This document shows, one piece after another, positions 21,663-30,666 of a DNA stretch of 64,000 bases. Under the pieces are notes generated by a model, which made no database searches, had not been told where the DNA came from, and saw only the letters and a list, made by a program, of their open reading frames with translations. Positions within the stretch are counted from its first letter, which is position 1. Each line of letters begins with the position of its first letter. The translations under genes and the position numbers were made by a program. The DNA is from JACVRW01 sp963826165 (GTDB taxonomy: Bacteria; Actinomycetota; Thermoleophilia; Solirubrobacterales; Thermoleophilaceae), in contig CAWGWC010000018.1 in assembly GCA_963826165.1 (NCBI GenBank), positions 62,001 to 126,000 on the forward strand, read 5' to 3'.

Positions 21663-22396
21663 GTGCAACTCTTGTTGCCGGAGCGTCGCCAGACCTCGCC
21701 CGAGGAGCACGGGTCCGGCCTGCGGCTGGCCGATCTCGCGCCGCCCGGGCGGCCCTGGCTCGGCGTGAACATGGTCTCCTCGGTCGACGGCAAGGCCACC
21801 CTCGACTGGCGTACGCAGCGCCTGTCCACCGATCTCGACCGGCGCCTCTTTCACCAGCTGCGCACGCAGGCCGATGCCGTGCTGGTGGGCGCGGGCACGG
21901 TTCGTGACGAGCGCTACGGACGCATCACGAAGAGCGCGGAGCTGCGCGAGCGGCGGATGGCCGAGGGGCTGGCTCCCGACCCGCTGGCGGTGATCGTCAG
22001 CGCCAGCCTCAACCTCCAGCCGGACCTCCCGATCCTCAACGAGCCCGAACAGCCGGTGCTGATCGCCACGGGCTCGGACGGGCGCCTGGCCGGAGTGGGC
22101 GACCAGGTGGACTACGTCCGGGTGGGAGACGACCTTGCGGTGCTGATGGCCCGCCTGCCGAGGAGCACGGCGTGCGCTCGGTGCTCGGCGAGGGCGGTCC
22201 CACCCTGAACTCGCACCTGTTCTCGGGAGGCCTCGTGGACGAGCTCTTCCTCACGGTCAGCCCCCTGCTCGTGGGCGGGTCGGATGTGCCGACCATCATC
22301 ACCGGCCGCGGGCTCGTGGACCCGGCGCAGGTCGAGCTCGTGAGCCTCGCCGAGGCGGGCGGCGAGCTGTTCACGCGCTGGCGCGTGCGCCGCTGA
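21663..22396 (+). pseudogene. RibD C-terminal domain (dihydrofolate reductase-like) protein, frameshifted
   Basis: The first frame (21663 on) encodes a RibD_C/DHFR-like reductase: WLGVNMVSSVDGKATLDWRT, LRTQADAVLVGAGTVRDERY, LAVIVSASLNL. Homology then jumps to another frame at about 22158-22160, continuing EEHGVRSVLGEGGPTLNSHL, GLVDELFLTVSPLLVGG and ending at 22396. Restoring one base after CTGC near 22158 rejoins the protein at about 244 residues. This looks like a single-base deletion: either a recent pseudogene or a sequencing error. Intact relatives reduce pyrimidine or pterin-like substrates with NADPH; the residues on both sides remain well conserved, which favours a recent event or an error. 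Confidence 0.8.
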
Positions 22397-22463
22397 GCCT
22401 GCTGCAGAAACGCTTGCAGCCGTTCCGGCTTTGCAGGCCTTTCCGCTAGAACTGACCGTCCTC

Positions 22464-23288
22464 ATGGCGACCCTGAAGACAAGGCCGGCCGCGGCGCCGG
22501 CCCAGCCGCGACGCGCGCCGGAGACCGACGTGGCGGTCGTCGAGCTGAAGGACGTGACCAAGGTCTACGACGGCGGCTCGGTGGCCGTGGATCAGGCGTC
22601 GGTGCGCATCGGGCGCGGCGAGTTCGTCTTCCTCGTCGGACCCACGGGCTGCGGCAAGTCCACCTGCATCCGGCTCCTACAGAAGGAGATCGAGCCCTCC
22701 AAGGGCACGATCTCGATCGCCGGCCGCGAGCTCGGCGAGATCCCGCGCAGCCGCGTGCCCTACCTGCGGCGCAACATCGGCGTGGTCTTCCAGGACTACA
22801 AGCTGCTGCCCAACCGCACGGTCTACGACAACGTGGCCTACTCGCTCCTGGTGATCGGCGAGGCGCGCCAGGAGATCCGGCGCAAGGTGCCGGACATCCT
22901 GCGCCTCGTCGGGCTCTCCACCAAGCTGCACAACTTTCCCGACGAGCTCTCCGGCGGAGAGCAGCAGCGCGTTTCGATCGCGCGCGCCTTCGTGAATCAC
23001 CCCCCGCTGCTGCTCGCCGACGAGCCCACCGGCAACCTCGATCCCGAGACCTCGATCGGGATCATGCAGCTGATCTACCGCATCAACCGGACCGGCACCA
23101 CGGTCGTCGTGGCCACCCACGACAAGGAGATGGTGGACAAGATGCGCCGGCGCGTGATCGAGCTGCGCGAGGGCCGCATCGTGCGCGACGAGAACTCCGG
23201 CCTCTACCGGCCCGATGAGTCCACCACCGAGTTCGCCATCCGCCTGCGCGGCGAGCTGGGCGTCGGCCCCGAGGGCCACCCCAACTGA
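22464..23288 (+). CDS. ftsE: Cell division ATP-binding protein FtsE
   Basis: FtsE, 274 residues, the ABC ATPase that with FtsX controls septal peptidoglycan hydrolysis. Walker A is GPTGCGKST, then the FtsE-typical VFQDYKLLPNRTVYDNVAY, signature LSGGEQQRVSIARAFVNHP and Walker B LLLADEPTGNLDPETS. It has a 30-residue N-terminal extension rich in Pro/Ala and a C-terminal tail. ATG 22464 is chosen; a longer reading has no similarity. The 67-base leader contains three TTGCAG/CTGCAG-like repeats. Part of the conserved order prfB-ftsE-ftsX, here separated from prfB by about 8 kb. Confidence 0.95.
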   Translation: MATLKTRPAAAPAQPRRAPETDVAVVELKDVTKVYDGGSVAVDQASVRIGRGEFVFLVGPTGCGKSTCIRLLQKEIEPSKGTISIAGRELGEIPRSRVPYLRRNIGVVFQDYKLLPNRTVYDNVAYSLLVIGEARQEIRRKVPDILRLVGLSTKLHNFPDELSGGEQQRVSIARAFVNHPPLLLADEPTGNLDPETSIGIMQLIYRINRTGTTVVVATHDKEMVDKMRRRVIELREGRIVRDENSGLYRPDESTTEFAIRLRGELGVGPEGHPN

Positions 23289-23295
23289 GGTCCTG

Positions 23296-24186
23296 ATGCG
23301 CTGGACCTTCTTCCTACGAGAGGCGCTGCGCGGCCTGCGCCGCAGCTCCGCGCCCGCCCTCGCCGCCCTGCTCACTGTGTTGCTCACCGCGCTCGTGCTG
23401 GGCGTGTTCATCCCCATCGTCCAGGCCACCACGGGCACCGCCAACGAAGTGCGCAGCCGCGTGGTGGTGGACGTCTACGTCAAGGACTCGGCCACGCAGG
23501 TGGAGCAGGCGGAGCTCAAGCAGGCCCTCGAGACCACCTCCAACGTGAAGGCGGTGGAGTTCATCTCGAAGGGCGAGGCCCTCGCCCGCGCCCAGGAGAA
23601 GAACCCGCGGGCCTTCCGGGAGGGCGCCGAGCTGCTGGGATCGAACCCGCTGCCCGCCTCGTTCCGCGTCACACCCGAGGATCCCGACCGGCTAGACGAC
23701 ATCGTCAGCCGGCTCGAGGCCGGGAGCGGGTCGCAGCTGGCCGCCATCGACGAGGTGCGCGACCGCGAGGAGGACACCGACGAGATCCTCTCGGCCACCG
23801 GGCTGGTCAAGGCCCTGACCGCCGGGCTCGCCGTGTTGCTCGTGTTCGCCTCGGTGGCCCTGATCGCCAACACGATCAGGCTGTCGGTATTCGCCCGCCG
23901 GCGCGAGGTCGAGGTGATGAAGCTGGTGGGAGCCACCAACTGGTTCATCCGCTGGCCGTTTGTGATCGAGGGAGTGATCGTCGGCTTCTTCGGCGGGTTG
24001 CTCGCGGTGCTCTTGCTTCTGGTGGCCAAGGAGACCTTCATCGACCCGCTGTCGGAACGCTTCGAGCTGCTGGCCGCGCCGGAGACGATCGACTTCCCGC
24101 TGCTCGTGATCGTCCTCATGCTGGCCTGCATCGCGGTGTCGGCGCTCGGCAGCGGCATCACGCTGCGGCGCTTCCTGCGCGTCTGA
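23296..24186 (+). CDS. ftsX: Cell division protein FtsX
   Basis: FtsX, 296 residues, four-helix membrane partner of FtsE. After MRWTFFLREALRGLRRSS comes the first membrane segment (ALAALLTVLLTALVLGVFIP), an extracellular domain of about 130 residues with the typical VVDVYVKDSATQ and NPLPASFRV, and three further segments at about 177-200, 225-250 and 268-290. The inner loop RRREVEVMKLVGATNWFIRW is the usual FtsE-contact and family motif. Starts seven bases after ftsE. In Gram-positives the extracellular loop activates a peptidoglycan hydrolase; the next gene here is a protease instead. Confidence 0.95.
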   Translation: MRWTFFLREALRGLRRSSAPALAALLTVLLTALVLGVFIPIVQATTGTANEVRSRVVVDVYVKDSATQVEQAELKQALETTSNVKAVEFISKGEALARAQEKNPRAFREGAELLGSNPLPASFRVTPEDPDRLDDIVSRLEAGSGSQLAAIDEVRDREEDTDEILSATGLVKALTAGLAVLLVFASVALIANTIRLSVFARRREVEVMKLVGATNWFIRWPFVIEGVIVGFFGGLLAVLLLLVAKETFIDPLSERFELLAAPETIDFPLLVIVLMLACIAVSALGSGITLRRFLRV

Positions 24187-24243
24187 GCCGCTGGGCGTCG
24201 GCTTTAGGCCCGCTTACGGCCCGCCACTAATCTGGTTGGTCGC

Positions 24244-25422
24244 ATGAACTCGGCTCGCTCCGCACTGGTGGCCTTCCTGTGCGCGGTCTTCGCGCTGTTC
24301 GTCGGCATCTGGCTCGGCGGCCATCCCGAGCGGCTCCCGGGCCCAATTCAGGACGCGTTCGTGGACGAGGATCGCGCCCTACGGGCCGAGGTGATCGACT
24401 CGATCGAGAAGAACTTCTACAAGCCGGTCGACGAAGAGCAGCTCGACGACGCCTCGCTCAAGGGGATCGTGGACTCGCTCGAGGATCCCTTCTCGCACTA
24501 CCTCACCCCCAAGGAGGCGGCCCGCTTCAACGAGTCGGTGAGCGGTGAGTTCGAGGGCGTGGGCATGAACGTCGAGGAGGACCGGCGCGGCCTCAAGGTG
24601 CTGCGGGTGTTCGATAAGGCTCCCGCCGCTCAGGCCGGCATCAAGCCGGGCGACCTGATCGTCGAGGTGGACGGCCGCTCACTGGCGGGCGTGAACAGCG
24701 ACGTGGCCACGAGCCGCATCAAGGGGCCGTCGGGCACCAGCGTCCGGCTGCGCGTGCTGAGCCCCGGAGACGACACCGCCCGCCGGGTCAGCGTGGAGCG
24801 CGAGCGAATCGAGGTGCCTGTGGCCAGCGGCCGCATCGTCGAGCGCGACGGAAGGAAGGCCGGCGTGGTGGAGCTCACCGGCTTCAGTGCCGGAGCCCAC
24901 GGCTTGCTCAAGGCCCAGATCGAGAAGCTCCTCGAGCAGGGCGCCGAGGGGATCGTGCTCGACCTGCGCGGCAACGGGGGCGGGCTCCTCTCCGAGGCCG
25001 TACTCGTCTCCAGCATCTTCGTGGAGGACGGCGAGATCGTCTCGGTGAGAGGCCGCTCTCGCTCGGAGCGCACCCAGGAGGCCCAGGGCGACGCCATCGA
25101 CGAGGACATCCCGGTCGTGGTGCTGGTAGACGGCGGCAGCGCGAGCGCCTCGGAGATCGTGACCGGCGCTCTGCGCGACCTGGATCGCGCCACCATCGTG
25201 GGCACCCGCACCTTCGGCAAGGGCCTGGTGCAGGAGGTGGAGCGGCTGTCCAACGGCGGCGTGCTCGACCTCACGGTGGCCAACTACTACCTGCCCGACG
25301 GCAAGACGATCACCAAGGCCGGGATCAAGCCCCAGGTCAAGGCCCAGGACGATCCGGAAACCGACCGCGACGAGGCGCTGCCCACCGCGATCGACACGCT
25401 GCTCGCCCCGGCCGCGAAATGA
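24244..25422 (+). CDS. S41 family C-terminal processing peptidase
   Basis: A 392-residue CtpA-type serine protease. The N-terminal hydrophobic segment (ALVAFLCAVFALFVGIWLGG) is an uncleaved anchor or signal. Then DPFSHYLTPKEAARF, a PDZ domain (about 95-175, with APAAQAGIKPGDLIVEVDG), and the catalytic core with LDLRGNGGGLLSEAV, GGSASASEIVTGAL (nucleophile Ser) and GTRTFGKGLVQEV (general-base Lys). It would cut C termini of extracytoplasmic proteins. Position directly after ftsEX suggests a role in trimming cell-wall hydrolases or FtsX partners. The stop overlaps the RNase gene as ATGA. Confidence 0.93.
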   Translation: MNSARSALVAFLCAVFALFVGIWLGGHPERLPGPIQDAFVDEDRALRAEVIDSIEKNFYKPVDEEQLDDASLKGIVDSLEDPFSHYLTPKEAARFNESVSGEFEGVGMNVEEDRRGLKVLRVFDKAPAAQAGIKPGDLIVEVDGRSLAGVNSDVATSRIKGPSGTSVRLRVLSPGDDTARRVSVERERIEVPVASGRIVERDGRKAGVVELTGFSAGAHGLLKAQIEKLLEQGAEGIVLDLRGNGGGLLSEAVLVSSIFVEDGEIVSVRGRSRSERTQEAQGDAIDEDIPVVVLVDGGSASASEIVTGALRDLDRATIVGTRTFGKGLVQEVERLSNGGVLDLTVANYYLPDGKTITKAGIKPQVKAQDDPETDRDEALPTAIDTLLAPAAK

Positions 25423-27128
25423 GATCAGCCGCGATGCGGCTTCACCAGCCGCTGGTGGCCGTGCTGAACAAGCGCGGCCGCTTCCTCGTGGCCGAGCCCC
25501 TGTTCGGCCGCGGCCCGCGCACCGCGGTGGAGCCGCGCGGCGCGGGCAGCGGCGACCTCGTTCTGGTGGGCTCGGGTAAGCGGGGCGCGCGCGTGATTCG
25601 CATCCTCGGGCGCCCCGACCGCGCCCGCGACGTGCTCGAGGGCCTGATGCTCGACCGCGGGCTTCACCGCTCCTTTCCCCGCTCGGCCGAGGACGAGGCC
25701 GAGCACGCGGTGACCGCGCCCTACGCCGCCGACGCCAGGGTCGACCTGACCGCGCTGTCCACGTTCACGGTCGACCCCGACGACGCGCAGGACTTCGACG
25801 ACGCCATCTCGGCCACGCGCGAGGACGGGCACATCCGCCTGTGGGTTCATATCGCCGACGTGACCGCCTACCTGCGTCCCGGCGGGCCGCTCGAAGGCGA
25901 GGTCTTCCGGCGCTCCACCAGCGTCTACGTGCCCGGCGCGGTGGAGCCGATGCTACCCGAGGCGTTGTCCAACCGCGCCTGCTCCCTGCGACCGGGAGAG
26001 GAACGCCTGGCCGTCACGGTCGAGATGGAGATGCACGGGTCGGAGGTGCGCAACGTGGCCTTCCATCGCTCGCGCATCCGCAGCGACCGCCGGCTCACCT
26101 ACGGGGAGGTGGACGCCATCTTCGACGGGCGCGCGCGGGCGGAGGGTCCCTGGGCCGAGGCGCTCGAGGCCGCCCGCGAGGTGTCGTCGGCGCTGCGCGA
26201 CAAGCGCGACTCGCTGGAGCTCGGCAGCTCCGAACCCAGCTTCGAGTTCGACTCTGAGGGCAACGTGACCGGCTTGCGGCGTGAAGCGCAGACCGAGTCG
26301 CACTCGCTCATCGAGCAGCTTATGGTCCTCGCCAACGAGCAGGTGGCGGGCTACCTGGCCGACCACCGGCTGCCCACCCTCTACCGGGTGCACGAACGGC
26401 CGGAGCCGAGCTCGGTCGTGTTCCTCGCCGATCAGCTCGCGAGCCTCGACCTGCCCACTCCGCCGCTGCCCAAGAACCCCACGCCGCAGCAGGCCGCCGA
26501 CCTGGCCACCGAGATGTCGCATCTCGTCGCGGACTACTCCGACGGGCGGGTGGCGCCGGGAATCCTCGTGCTGCGCTCGCTCAAGCAGGCCTCGTACTCG
26601 CCGCGCAACCTCGGTCATGCGGGGCTCTCGAGCCCGCGCTACTGCCACTTCACCTCGCCCATCCGGCGCTACCCCGACGTGGTCGTCCACCGCGCGCTAC
26701 TGCAGGGACTCGGCATCGACCACACCGCGGCCCCGGTCCACGAGCTCGACGAGGCTGCCGTGCTGACCTCGGCCGCAGAGCGCGCCGCGATGCAGGTGGA
26801 GCGCGCGGCGGACGACGTCTGCCTCGCCTTCATGCTCGACCGGGTGCTGTCCGAGAGCGACCTGGGCGAGCCACCGTCGTTCGAGGGCGAGGTGGTGGGG
26901 CTGATCGAGAAGGGAGCCTTCGTGCGCTTCGGCGAGGAGGGCTTCGAAGGCTTCCTGCCGGTCCGCCGCCTGCGCGACTGGTGGGTCCTCAACGAGCTCG
27001 GCACCGCGCTCGAGGCCGACGGCTCGGGCCGCAGGCTGCGCCTCGGAGACTCGATCGAGGTGACGGTCGATCGGGTGGAGACCGCCCGCGGCCGCGTGGA
27101 TCTATCGCCGGCCGGTGCATACTCGTAG
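25419..27128 (+). CDS. Ribonuclease R family 3'-5' exoribonuclease (short form)
   Basis: A 569-residue RNase II/R protein. The RNB catalytic domain carries TVDPDDAQDFDDAIS (metal-binding aspartates), then IADVTAYLRPGG, SVYVPGAVEPMLPEALSNRA and the late FTSPIRRYPDVVVHR. A C-terminal S1 domain follows (FEGEVVGLIEKGAFVRFGEE). Compared with E. coli RNase R (about 810 residues) it lacks the N-terminal helix-turn-helix and part of the cold-shock region. RNase R degrades non-stop mRNA during trans-translation, matching the smpB gene two bases downstream. ATG 25419 overlaps the protease stop. Confidence 0.92.
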   Translation: MRSAAMRLHQPLVAVLNKRGRFLVAEPLFGRGPRTAVEPRGAGSGDLVLVGSGKRGARVIRILGRPDRARDVLEGLMLDRGLHRSFPRSAEDEAEHAVTAPYAADARVDLTALSTFTVDPDDAQDFDDAISATREDGHIRLWVHIADVTAYLRPGGPLEGEVFRRSTSVYVPGAVEPMLPEALSNRACSLRPGEERLAVTVEMEMHGSEVRNVAFHRSRIRSDRRLTYGEVDAIFDGRARAEGPWAEALEAAREVSSALRDKRDSLELGSSEPSFEFDSEGNVTGLRREAQTESHSLIEQLMVLANEQVAGYLADHRLPTLYRVHERPEPSSVVFLADQLASLDLPTPPLPKNPTPQQAADLATEMSHLVADYSDGRVAPGILVLRSLKQASYSPRNLGHAGLSSPRYCHFTSPIRRYPDVVVHRALLQGLGIDHTAAPVHELDEAAVLTSAAERAAMQVERAADDVCLAFMLDRVLSESDLGEPPSFEGEVVGLIEKGAFVRFGEEGFEGFLPVRRLRDWWVLNELGTALEADGSGRRLRLGDSIEVTVDRVETARGRVDLSPAGAYS

Positions 27129-27130
27129 CG

Positions 27131-27604
27131 ATGGCCAAGAAGGGAAAGCGCAAGGCGGCGGCGGGCGACGTGGCCACCAACCGGCAGGCGGGCTTTCGCT
27201 ACAACCTGCTCGAGAAGGTGGAAGCGGGCGTCGTGCTGCAGGGATCCGAGGTCAAGTCACTGCGCAACGGCGGTGCCCAGATGAAGGACTCTTACGCCGA
27301 CGTGCGTGACGGCGAGGTCTGGCTGCACAACATGCACATCGCGCCCTACGGACCCGCCCGGGAGAACCACGATCCCGACCGCTCCCGCAAGCTGCTGCTG
27401 CACCGGCGCGAGATCGAGCGGCTGATCGGCAAGACCGCCGAGAAGGGCCTGACCCTCGTGCCCACCCGCCTCTACTTCAACGGTTCGCGCGCGAAGGTGG
27501 AGATCGCGCTGGCCAAGGGCAAGGAGATGCACGACAAGCGCCGCTCGATCAAGGACCGCGAGCAGAAGCGCGAGATCGACCGGGCGATGTCGGAGCGCCA
27601 CTGA
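27131..27604 (+). CDS. smpB: SsrA-binding protein SmpB
   Basis: SmpB, 157 residues, the tmRNA partner in ribosome rescue. Core marks: NRQAGFRYNLLEKVEAGVVL, GSEVKSLRNGGAQMKDSYAD, WLHNMHIAPY, RKLLLHRREIERLIGKT and the C-terminal basic tail KGKEMHDKRRSIKDREQKRE that inserts into the mRNA channel. ATG 27131 begins two bases after the RNase R stop, and the HAD phosphatase gene starts immediately at its own stop, so these genes form one operon. The tmRNA gene is 4.6 kb downstream. Confidence 0.97.
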   Translation: MAKKGKRKAAAGDVATNRQAGFRYNLLEKVEAGVVLQGSEVKSLRNGGAQMKDSYADVRDGEVWLHNMHIAPYGPARENHDPDRSRKLLLHRREIERLIGKTAEKGLTLVPTRLYFNGSRAKVEIALAKGKEMHDKRRSIKDREQKREIDRAMSERH

Positions 27605-28252
27605 GTGCGCGGCTGGGCCGGGCAGGCCATCCTGTTCGATCTCGACGGCGTGCTCATCGACTCCATCGCTGCCAGCGAGCGGATCTGGCGCCGCTGGGGC
27701 GACCGCCACGGCGTGGACCGCACACGCCTGGACGCCACCATCCACAACGGCTCCGCCTTCGACAGCGTCACCGTCCTGGCGCCCGGCCTCGACGCGGCGA
27801 CTGAGGCCCACGCGCTCGAAGCGGAGCAGGCGGCCGACACCGAGGGAGTGGTGCCGCTTCCCGGCGCGACCGAGTTGCTGGACGCGCTTCCGTCGCGCCG
27901 CTGGGCGATCGTCACCGGGGGCACCGTGCCGCTCGCGCAGGCGCGCATCGCCGCCGCCGGGCTGCCACGGCCAGAGGCGCTGCTCACCTTCGACCACGTG
28001 GAGCACGGCAAGCCGGCTCCCGACGGCTACCTGGCCGCGGCCGATCGCCTGGGCGTGGCGCCGTCGGACTGCCTGGTGGTGGAGAACGCCCCGGCGGGCG
28101 TGGCCGCGGGCCGGACCGCCGGGGCGACGGTGCTCGCGCTGCTCACCACCCACGGTCGCGACGAGCTCGCGGAGGCGCAGCTCGCCGCGCCCAACCTGGG
28201 CGCGGTGCGCCTGCTCACGGCGGATCCGCCGCGGCTCGAGCTCACCGGCTGA
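27605..28252 (+). CDS. HAD superfamily phosphatase
   Basis: A 215-residue HAD hydrolase of the beta-phosphoglucomutase/sugar-phosphatase group. Motif I is LFDLDGVLIDS (nucleophile Asp), motif II WAIVTGGTVPLA (Thr), motif III the Lys in HGKPAPDGYL and motif IV the acidic VVENAPAGVAAG. A helical cap with the PGATELLDAL approach lies between. Start GTG 27605 follows the smpB stop without a gap. GKPAPDGYLAAADRLGV is typical of small sugar-phosphate phosphatases; exact substrate is open. It meets the GNAT gene tail to tail with an 11-base overlap. Confidence 0.88.
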   Translation: MRGWAGQAILFDLDGVLIDSIAASERIWRRWGDRHGVDRTRLDATIHNGSAFDSVTVLAPGLDAATEAHALEAEQAADTEGVVPLPGATELLDALPSRRWAIVTGGTVPLAQARIAAAGLPRPEALLTFDHVEHGKPAPDGYLAAADRLGVAPSDCLVVENAPAGVAAGRTAGATVLALLTTHGRDELAEAQLAAPNLGAVRLLTADPPRLELTG

Positions 28253-28685
28253 GGAACTTGCGCATGTGGATGAGGGGGCCGGACTCCACGGGAGGCTCGT
28301 ACCGCTCCCAGCCCAGGTGCTCGTAGAGGGCCCGGTTCTCGGTCATCTTCTCGTGGGTGTAGAGCCGCAGCTCGGGCAGGGCAAGCCCGCGCGCCCGGCC
28401 GGCGGCGAACTCGAGCAGCGTGCGCCCGATGCCCTCACACTGCCGCTCGGGGTCCACCGCGACGTTGCGGATGAGCAGATGATCGGACTGAGGCTGAATC
28501 ACGATCACGCCGGCCGGCGAGCCGTCCACCGCCAGATAGGTGTGGCCGGCGGCGATATCGGCCGAGTGGTCGTCGTCCATCGGGCCGGGTCGTTGACCGA
28601 TGCGGTCCACGTAGTGCCCGTAGGCACGGTCGACGACCGCGGCCACCGCGCCGGCGTCAGACGGTCCGGCGGGCCGGATCTCCAT
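28242..28685 (-). CDS. GNAT family N-acetyltransferase
   Basis: A 147-residue GNAT acetyltransferase. The acetyl-CoA site is visible as LLIRNVAVDPERQCEGIGRT LLEF (the R/Q-x-x-G-x-G/A signature is QCEGIG), followed by LRLYTHEKMTENRALYEHLG and WERYEP, the usual family end. The start ATG 28685 shares one base with the stop of the response regulator upstream on this strand, so it may be the last gene of the envelope-stress operon. The acceptor substrate is unknown. Confidence 0.88.
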   Translation of the reverse strand: MEIRPAGPSDAGAVAAVVDRAYGHYVDRIGQRPGPMDDDHSADIAAGHTYLAVDGSPAGVIVIQPQSDHLLIRNVAVDPERQCEGIGRTLLEFAAGRARGLALPELRLYTHEKMTENRALYEHLGWERYEPPVESGPLIHMRKFLSR

Positions 28686-29326
28686 CAGAGCCCCAGGCCC
28701 CGCTCGGTGGCCCAGCGCGTGAGCTCGTGCCGCGAGGACAGCTGGAGCTTTCGCAGCACCGAGGACACGTGGGCCTCCACGGTCTTCGGTGAGATGTCGA
28801 GGCGCAGGGCGATCTCCTTGTACATGTAGCCGCGCGCGATGTGCTGGAGCACCTCGCGCTCCCGCGGCGTGAGATCGTCGAGCTCCGACTCCGGCTGGGG
28901 CGCCGGGCCGGCGAAGGCGTCGAGCACGAACCCGGCCAGCCGCGGCGAAAAGAAGGCGTCGCCGTCGTTGACCCGCCGTACCGCGGCGGCCAGCTCCTCG
29001 CCCGAGATGTTCTTGGTCACGTAGCCGCGGGCGCCGGCCCGGATCACGGCGATCACGTCCTCGGCGGCGTCGGACACCGACAGCGCCAGGAAGCACGGCG
29101 GCCGGTCGGTGGCCGCGCTCACCTGGCGGATCACCTCGACCCCGCCGCCGTCGGGCATGTGCACGTCCAGCAGCACCACGTCCGGGTGGCCCGCGGCTAT
29201 GGCCTCCACCGCCTCGGCCACGCTGCCGGCCTCGCCCGCCACCTCGAGCAGCGTCTCGAGCTCGGCTCGCACCCCCGCCCGGAACAGCTGGTGGTCGTCC
29301 ACGATGAGCACTCGCGGCGCGCTCAA
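28685..29326 (-). CDS. LuxR/NarL-type two-component response regulator
   Basis: A 213-residue regulator with an N-terminal receiver domain (VLIVDDHQLFRAGVRAELET; phospho-accepting Asp in VVLLDVHMPDGGG; switch Thr/Ser and Lys in ALSVSD and YVTKNIS) and a C-terminal LuxR helix-turn-helix (LTPREREVLQHIARGYMYKE, then IALRLDISPKTVEAHVSSVL). It overlaps the histidine kinase gene by four bases, so they are partners. The neighbouring PspC/LiaF-type protein indicates a cell-envelope stress circuit akin to LiaRS. Confidence 0.94.
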   Translation of the reverse strand: MSAPRVLIVDDHQLFRAGVRAELETLLEVAGEAGSVAEAVEAIAAGHPDVVLLDVHMPDGGGVEVIRQVSAATDRPPCFLALSVSDAAEDVIAVIRAGARGYVTKNISGEELAAAVRRVNDGDAFFSPRLAGFVLDAFAGPAPQPESELDDLTPREREVLQHIARGYMYKEIALRLDISPKTVEAHVSSVLRKLQLSSRHELTRWATERGLGL

Positions 29327-30666
29327 GCTCGCTCCTCCAGGAGCAGCTCAACCTCGGTTCCGCTCTCGGCCGTGCTGGTGATCGTGGCCCGCCCACCGTG
29401 GCGCCGCATACGTCCGACGATCGACTCGCTGACCCCGCGCCGGTCATCCGGCACGGCGCCCGGGTCGAAGCCGGGACCGCGGTCGCGGATGAACACCTGG
29501 GTGCGGCCGTCCGCGCTCTCCCCGTACACGTCGACCGGCGAGCCCTCGCCGAACTTCGCCGCGTTGGTCATCGCCTCGCGGGCCGCGGCCACCACCGCTT
29601 CGAGCCCCGGGTCGAGCTCGCGGTCGCCCACGATCACCACCTCCACCGGCACCCCGTGGCGACGCTCGACGTCGGCGGCGGCTGCCTCGAGGGCGGGCGC
29701 CAGGCGGGCGGCCTGGCCTGGCGCCGGCCTGCCGGCGAGCCACGCCCGCAGCTCGCGCTCCTGGCGGCGCGCCAGCGTGGCCACCTCCTGGGGATCATCG
29801 CTGCTGCGCTGCACCATCGCGAGCGTCTGGAGGACCGAGTCGTGCAGGTGAGCGGCCACCTCGGCGCGCTCCTGAGAACGGATGCGCTCCGAGCGCTCGC
29901 TGGTGAGCGAGCGAACCAGACGCAGGATGAAGGGAGCGAAGATGACGCCCAGCACCACCACCGCCACCAGCACCGAGAGCAGAACGTCACGCGCCGCGCT
30001 CAGCGCCCCCGTGGTCTGCAGGAAGACCAGCCCGGCGGCCAGCACCAGGGCTATGCCGATGCTCGTGCGCGAGATCGAGGCGGCGGTGCGCCGGCCCTCG
30101 GGGCCGGTGAGCTCCCGGAGCGCGGTCGACGGCCGCTCTGCCGCCGGCGCCGGCGGCGGCTGAGCCTGCGGCCGCGCCGCGGACTCCGGCGCCACCAGTG
30201 TGGCACTGGGCGGGGCCTCCGGCTCGGGCGCCTCCCTCGTGCCGAGCGACGAGCGCCAGATCAGCGCTCCGCCGCTCCCCACGAGCACGAGCGGCCAGAC
30301 GATCGCGTCCGAGAACCAGATCCCCAGCGCCCGGAAGGTCAACAGGGCGCTCAGCAGCAGCAGCCCGGTGCCGAGCGCCACCTCCACCGCCGCCCGGCCC
30401 GTCGGGACGCCGCGCGGCGAGACGACGTCCGCGTCGCCCCGCGGGATGAGCAGCCAGCCGAGCGCGTAGGCCACCACGCCCAGGCCGCCGGCCGCCGCGG
30501 TGACCACGAAGCCGAAGCGCACCAGCCACACGTCGATGCCGTAGCGGCGGGCGATGCCGGCGGCCACGCCGCCGAGCCAGCGGCCCTCGCGATCGCGCCG
30601 GAGCAGCCCGCTGCCGCTGCGCTCACCGCTGGAGGCCGGGGGGTGGCCGGCTCCGGAGGCGTTCAT
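29323..30666 (-). CDS. PspC-domain sensor histidine kinase
   Basis: A 447-residue kinase. An N-terminal PspC domain (RRDREGRWLGGVAAGIARRY, GLGVVAYALGWLLIPRGD) is joined to further membrane segments near 110-150 and 225-275, then a HisKA_3 dimerisation helix with the phospho-accepting His in VAAHLHDSVLQTLAMV, and a short HATPase domain (AAREAMTNAAKFGEG, FIRDRGPGFDPG, RRHGGRATITST). ATG 30666 begins at a plausible N terminus and overlaps the small membrane gene by four bases. Its partner is the LuxR regulator. The PspC part probably senses membrane or lipid-II stress together with the upstream PspC/LiaF-like protein. Confidence 0.9.
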   Translation of the reverse strand: MNASGAGHPPASSGERSGSGLLRRDREGRWLGGVAAGIARRYGIDVWLVRFGFVVTAAAGGLGVVAYALGWLLIPRGDADVVSPRGVPTGRAAVEVALGTGLLLLSALLTFRALGIWFSDAIVWPLVLVGSGGALIWRSSLGTREAPEPEAPPSATLVAPESAARPQAQPPPAPAAERPSTALRELTGPEGRRTAASISRTSIGIALVLAAGLVFLQTTGALSAARDVLLSVLVAVVVLGVIFAPFILRLVRSLTSERSERIRSQERAEVAAHLHDSVLQTLAMVQRSSDDPQEVATLARRQERELRAWLAGRPAPGQAARLAPALEAAAADVERRHGVPVEVVIVGDRELDPGLEAVVAAAREAMTNAAKFGEGSPVDVYGESADGRTQVFIRDRGPGFDPGAVPDDRRGVSESIVGRMRRHGGRATITSTAESGTEVELLLEERA

